Made by a program: the position numbers and the translations under genes
Assembly (NCBI GenBank): GCA_943787575.1
Contig: CALSMY010000015.1
Location: 38,436 to 102,435, forward strand
Direction of reading: 5' to 3'
Origin: an uncultured Opitutales bacterium
Lineage (GTDB): Bacteria > Verrucomicrobiota > Verrucomicrobiia > Opitutales > Seribacteraceae
DNA: 64,000 bases
In this document: one piece after another, positions 63,925 to 64,000 of the stretch
Layout: every line of letters starts with the position of its first letter
Position numbering within the stretch: the first letter of the stretch is position 1
Notes under the pieces: generated by a model
What the model was told of the DNA's origin: nothing
The model's input: only the letters and a program-made list of their open reading frames with translations
The model's database searches: none

Positions 63925-64000
63925 CGGCTTACCCTACTCTTTTTCAAACTGTTGGCGATGGCATAATCTACGCCGACTGATATTTCTGCTAAGCCTGTTC

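Overview
The window is gene-dense chromosomal DNA from a Gram-negative, probably marine, bacterium. The best guess is Verrucomicrobiota (Opitutae/Puniceicoccales-like). This is inferred from the gene set: a DUF5069 protein, FabV enoyl reductase, a sialate O-acetylesterase next to an acetylxylan-esterase-like hydrolase, PQQ-type propeller, HDOD and DUF721 proteins, GmhA (LPS heptose), Lnt, and an Mla lipid transporter. No rRNA, tRNA, CRISPR array, insertion sequence or prophage was seen. The DNA is moderately AT-rich, intergenic gaps are short, and several convergent genes share stop-codon bases.

Layout. 1-1.4 kb: end of an SDR gene, a YhbY-like RNA-binding protein and a Bcp peroxiredoxin. 1.4-4.4 kb (minus): gapA-pgk-tpiA glycolysis block. 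4.6-7.7 kb (minus): bifunctional nuclease, tRNA-dihydrouridine synthase, lnt. 7.8-9.4 kb: aroK, a hot-dog thioesterase and a membrane-anchored orphan. 9.5-12.8 kb: tig-clpP-clpX. 12.8-14.5 kb: subtilase. 14.5-16.1 kb: a FAD oxidoreductase and an MnmM-type methyltransferase, together a plausible split replacement for MnmC in wobble-uridine modification. 16.1-19.5 kb: fabV, a DUF721/DciA-like gene and a POT transporter. 19.6-21.7 kb: four orphan genes, one with a likely HTH. 21.7-28.3 kb: ComM-like ATPase, a broken isochorismatase-family gene, a broken lipoprotein gene, M23 peptidase, glycosyltransferase-like protein, TonB-like protein and RluA-type pseudouridine synthase. 28.4-34.6 kb (minus): mlaE-mlaF-mlaD-auxiliary lipoprotein, then a small membrane protein, a propeller protein and an outer-membrane barrel. 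34.6-38.9 kb: broken HAD phosphatase, orphans, L,D-transpeptidase, asd and HDOD. 39.0-40.8 kb: a MamK-like actin and an acidic partner. 40.9-48.8 kb: second RluA-type enzyme, HPF, CoaC-type flavoprotein, leuA, broken barrel gene, recD2 and small membrane/zinc-ribbon proteins. 48.9-53.5 kb: Dabb protein, broken sialate esterase, acetylxylan-esterase-like hydrolase, broken ATP-grasp-like gene. 53.5-64 kb: prfB, cysH, gmhA, cca, secreted orphan, PLA2-like lipoprotein, MscS channel, alpha/beta hydrolase, DUF5069, beta-hydroxyacid dehydrogenase and a RhlE-like helicase.

Most notable points. (1) A two-gene cassette at 38964-40840 encodes an actin that matches MamK along its length (motifs recognised from memory) plus an acidic, probably coiled-coil partner, with no other magnetosome gene in view. 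(2) The MnmC(o)-like/MnmM-like pair. (3) Nine frame breaks fall in six genes, all apparently dispensable, while every long housekeeping gene is intact. This looks more like ongoing gene decay than random sequencing error, although most breaks sit in or beside short homopolymers and need raw-read checks. (4) Terminator-like hairpins abut the start codon of the next gene on the minus strand. Many genes also lack a visible Shine-Dalgarno sequence.
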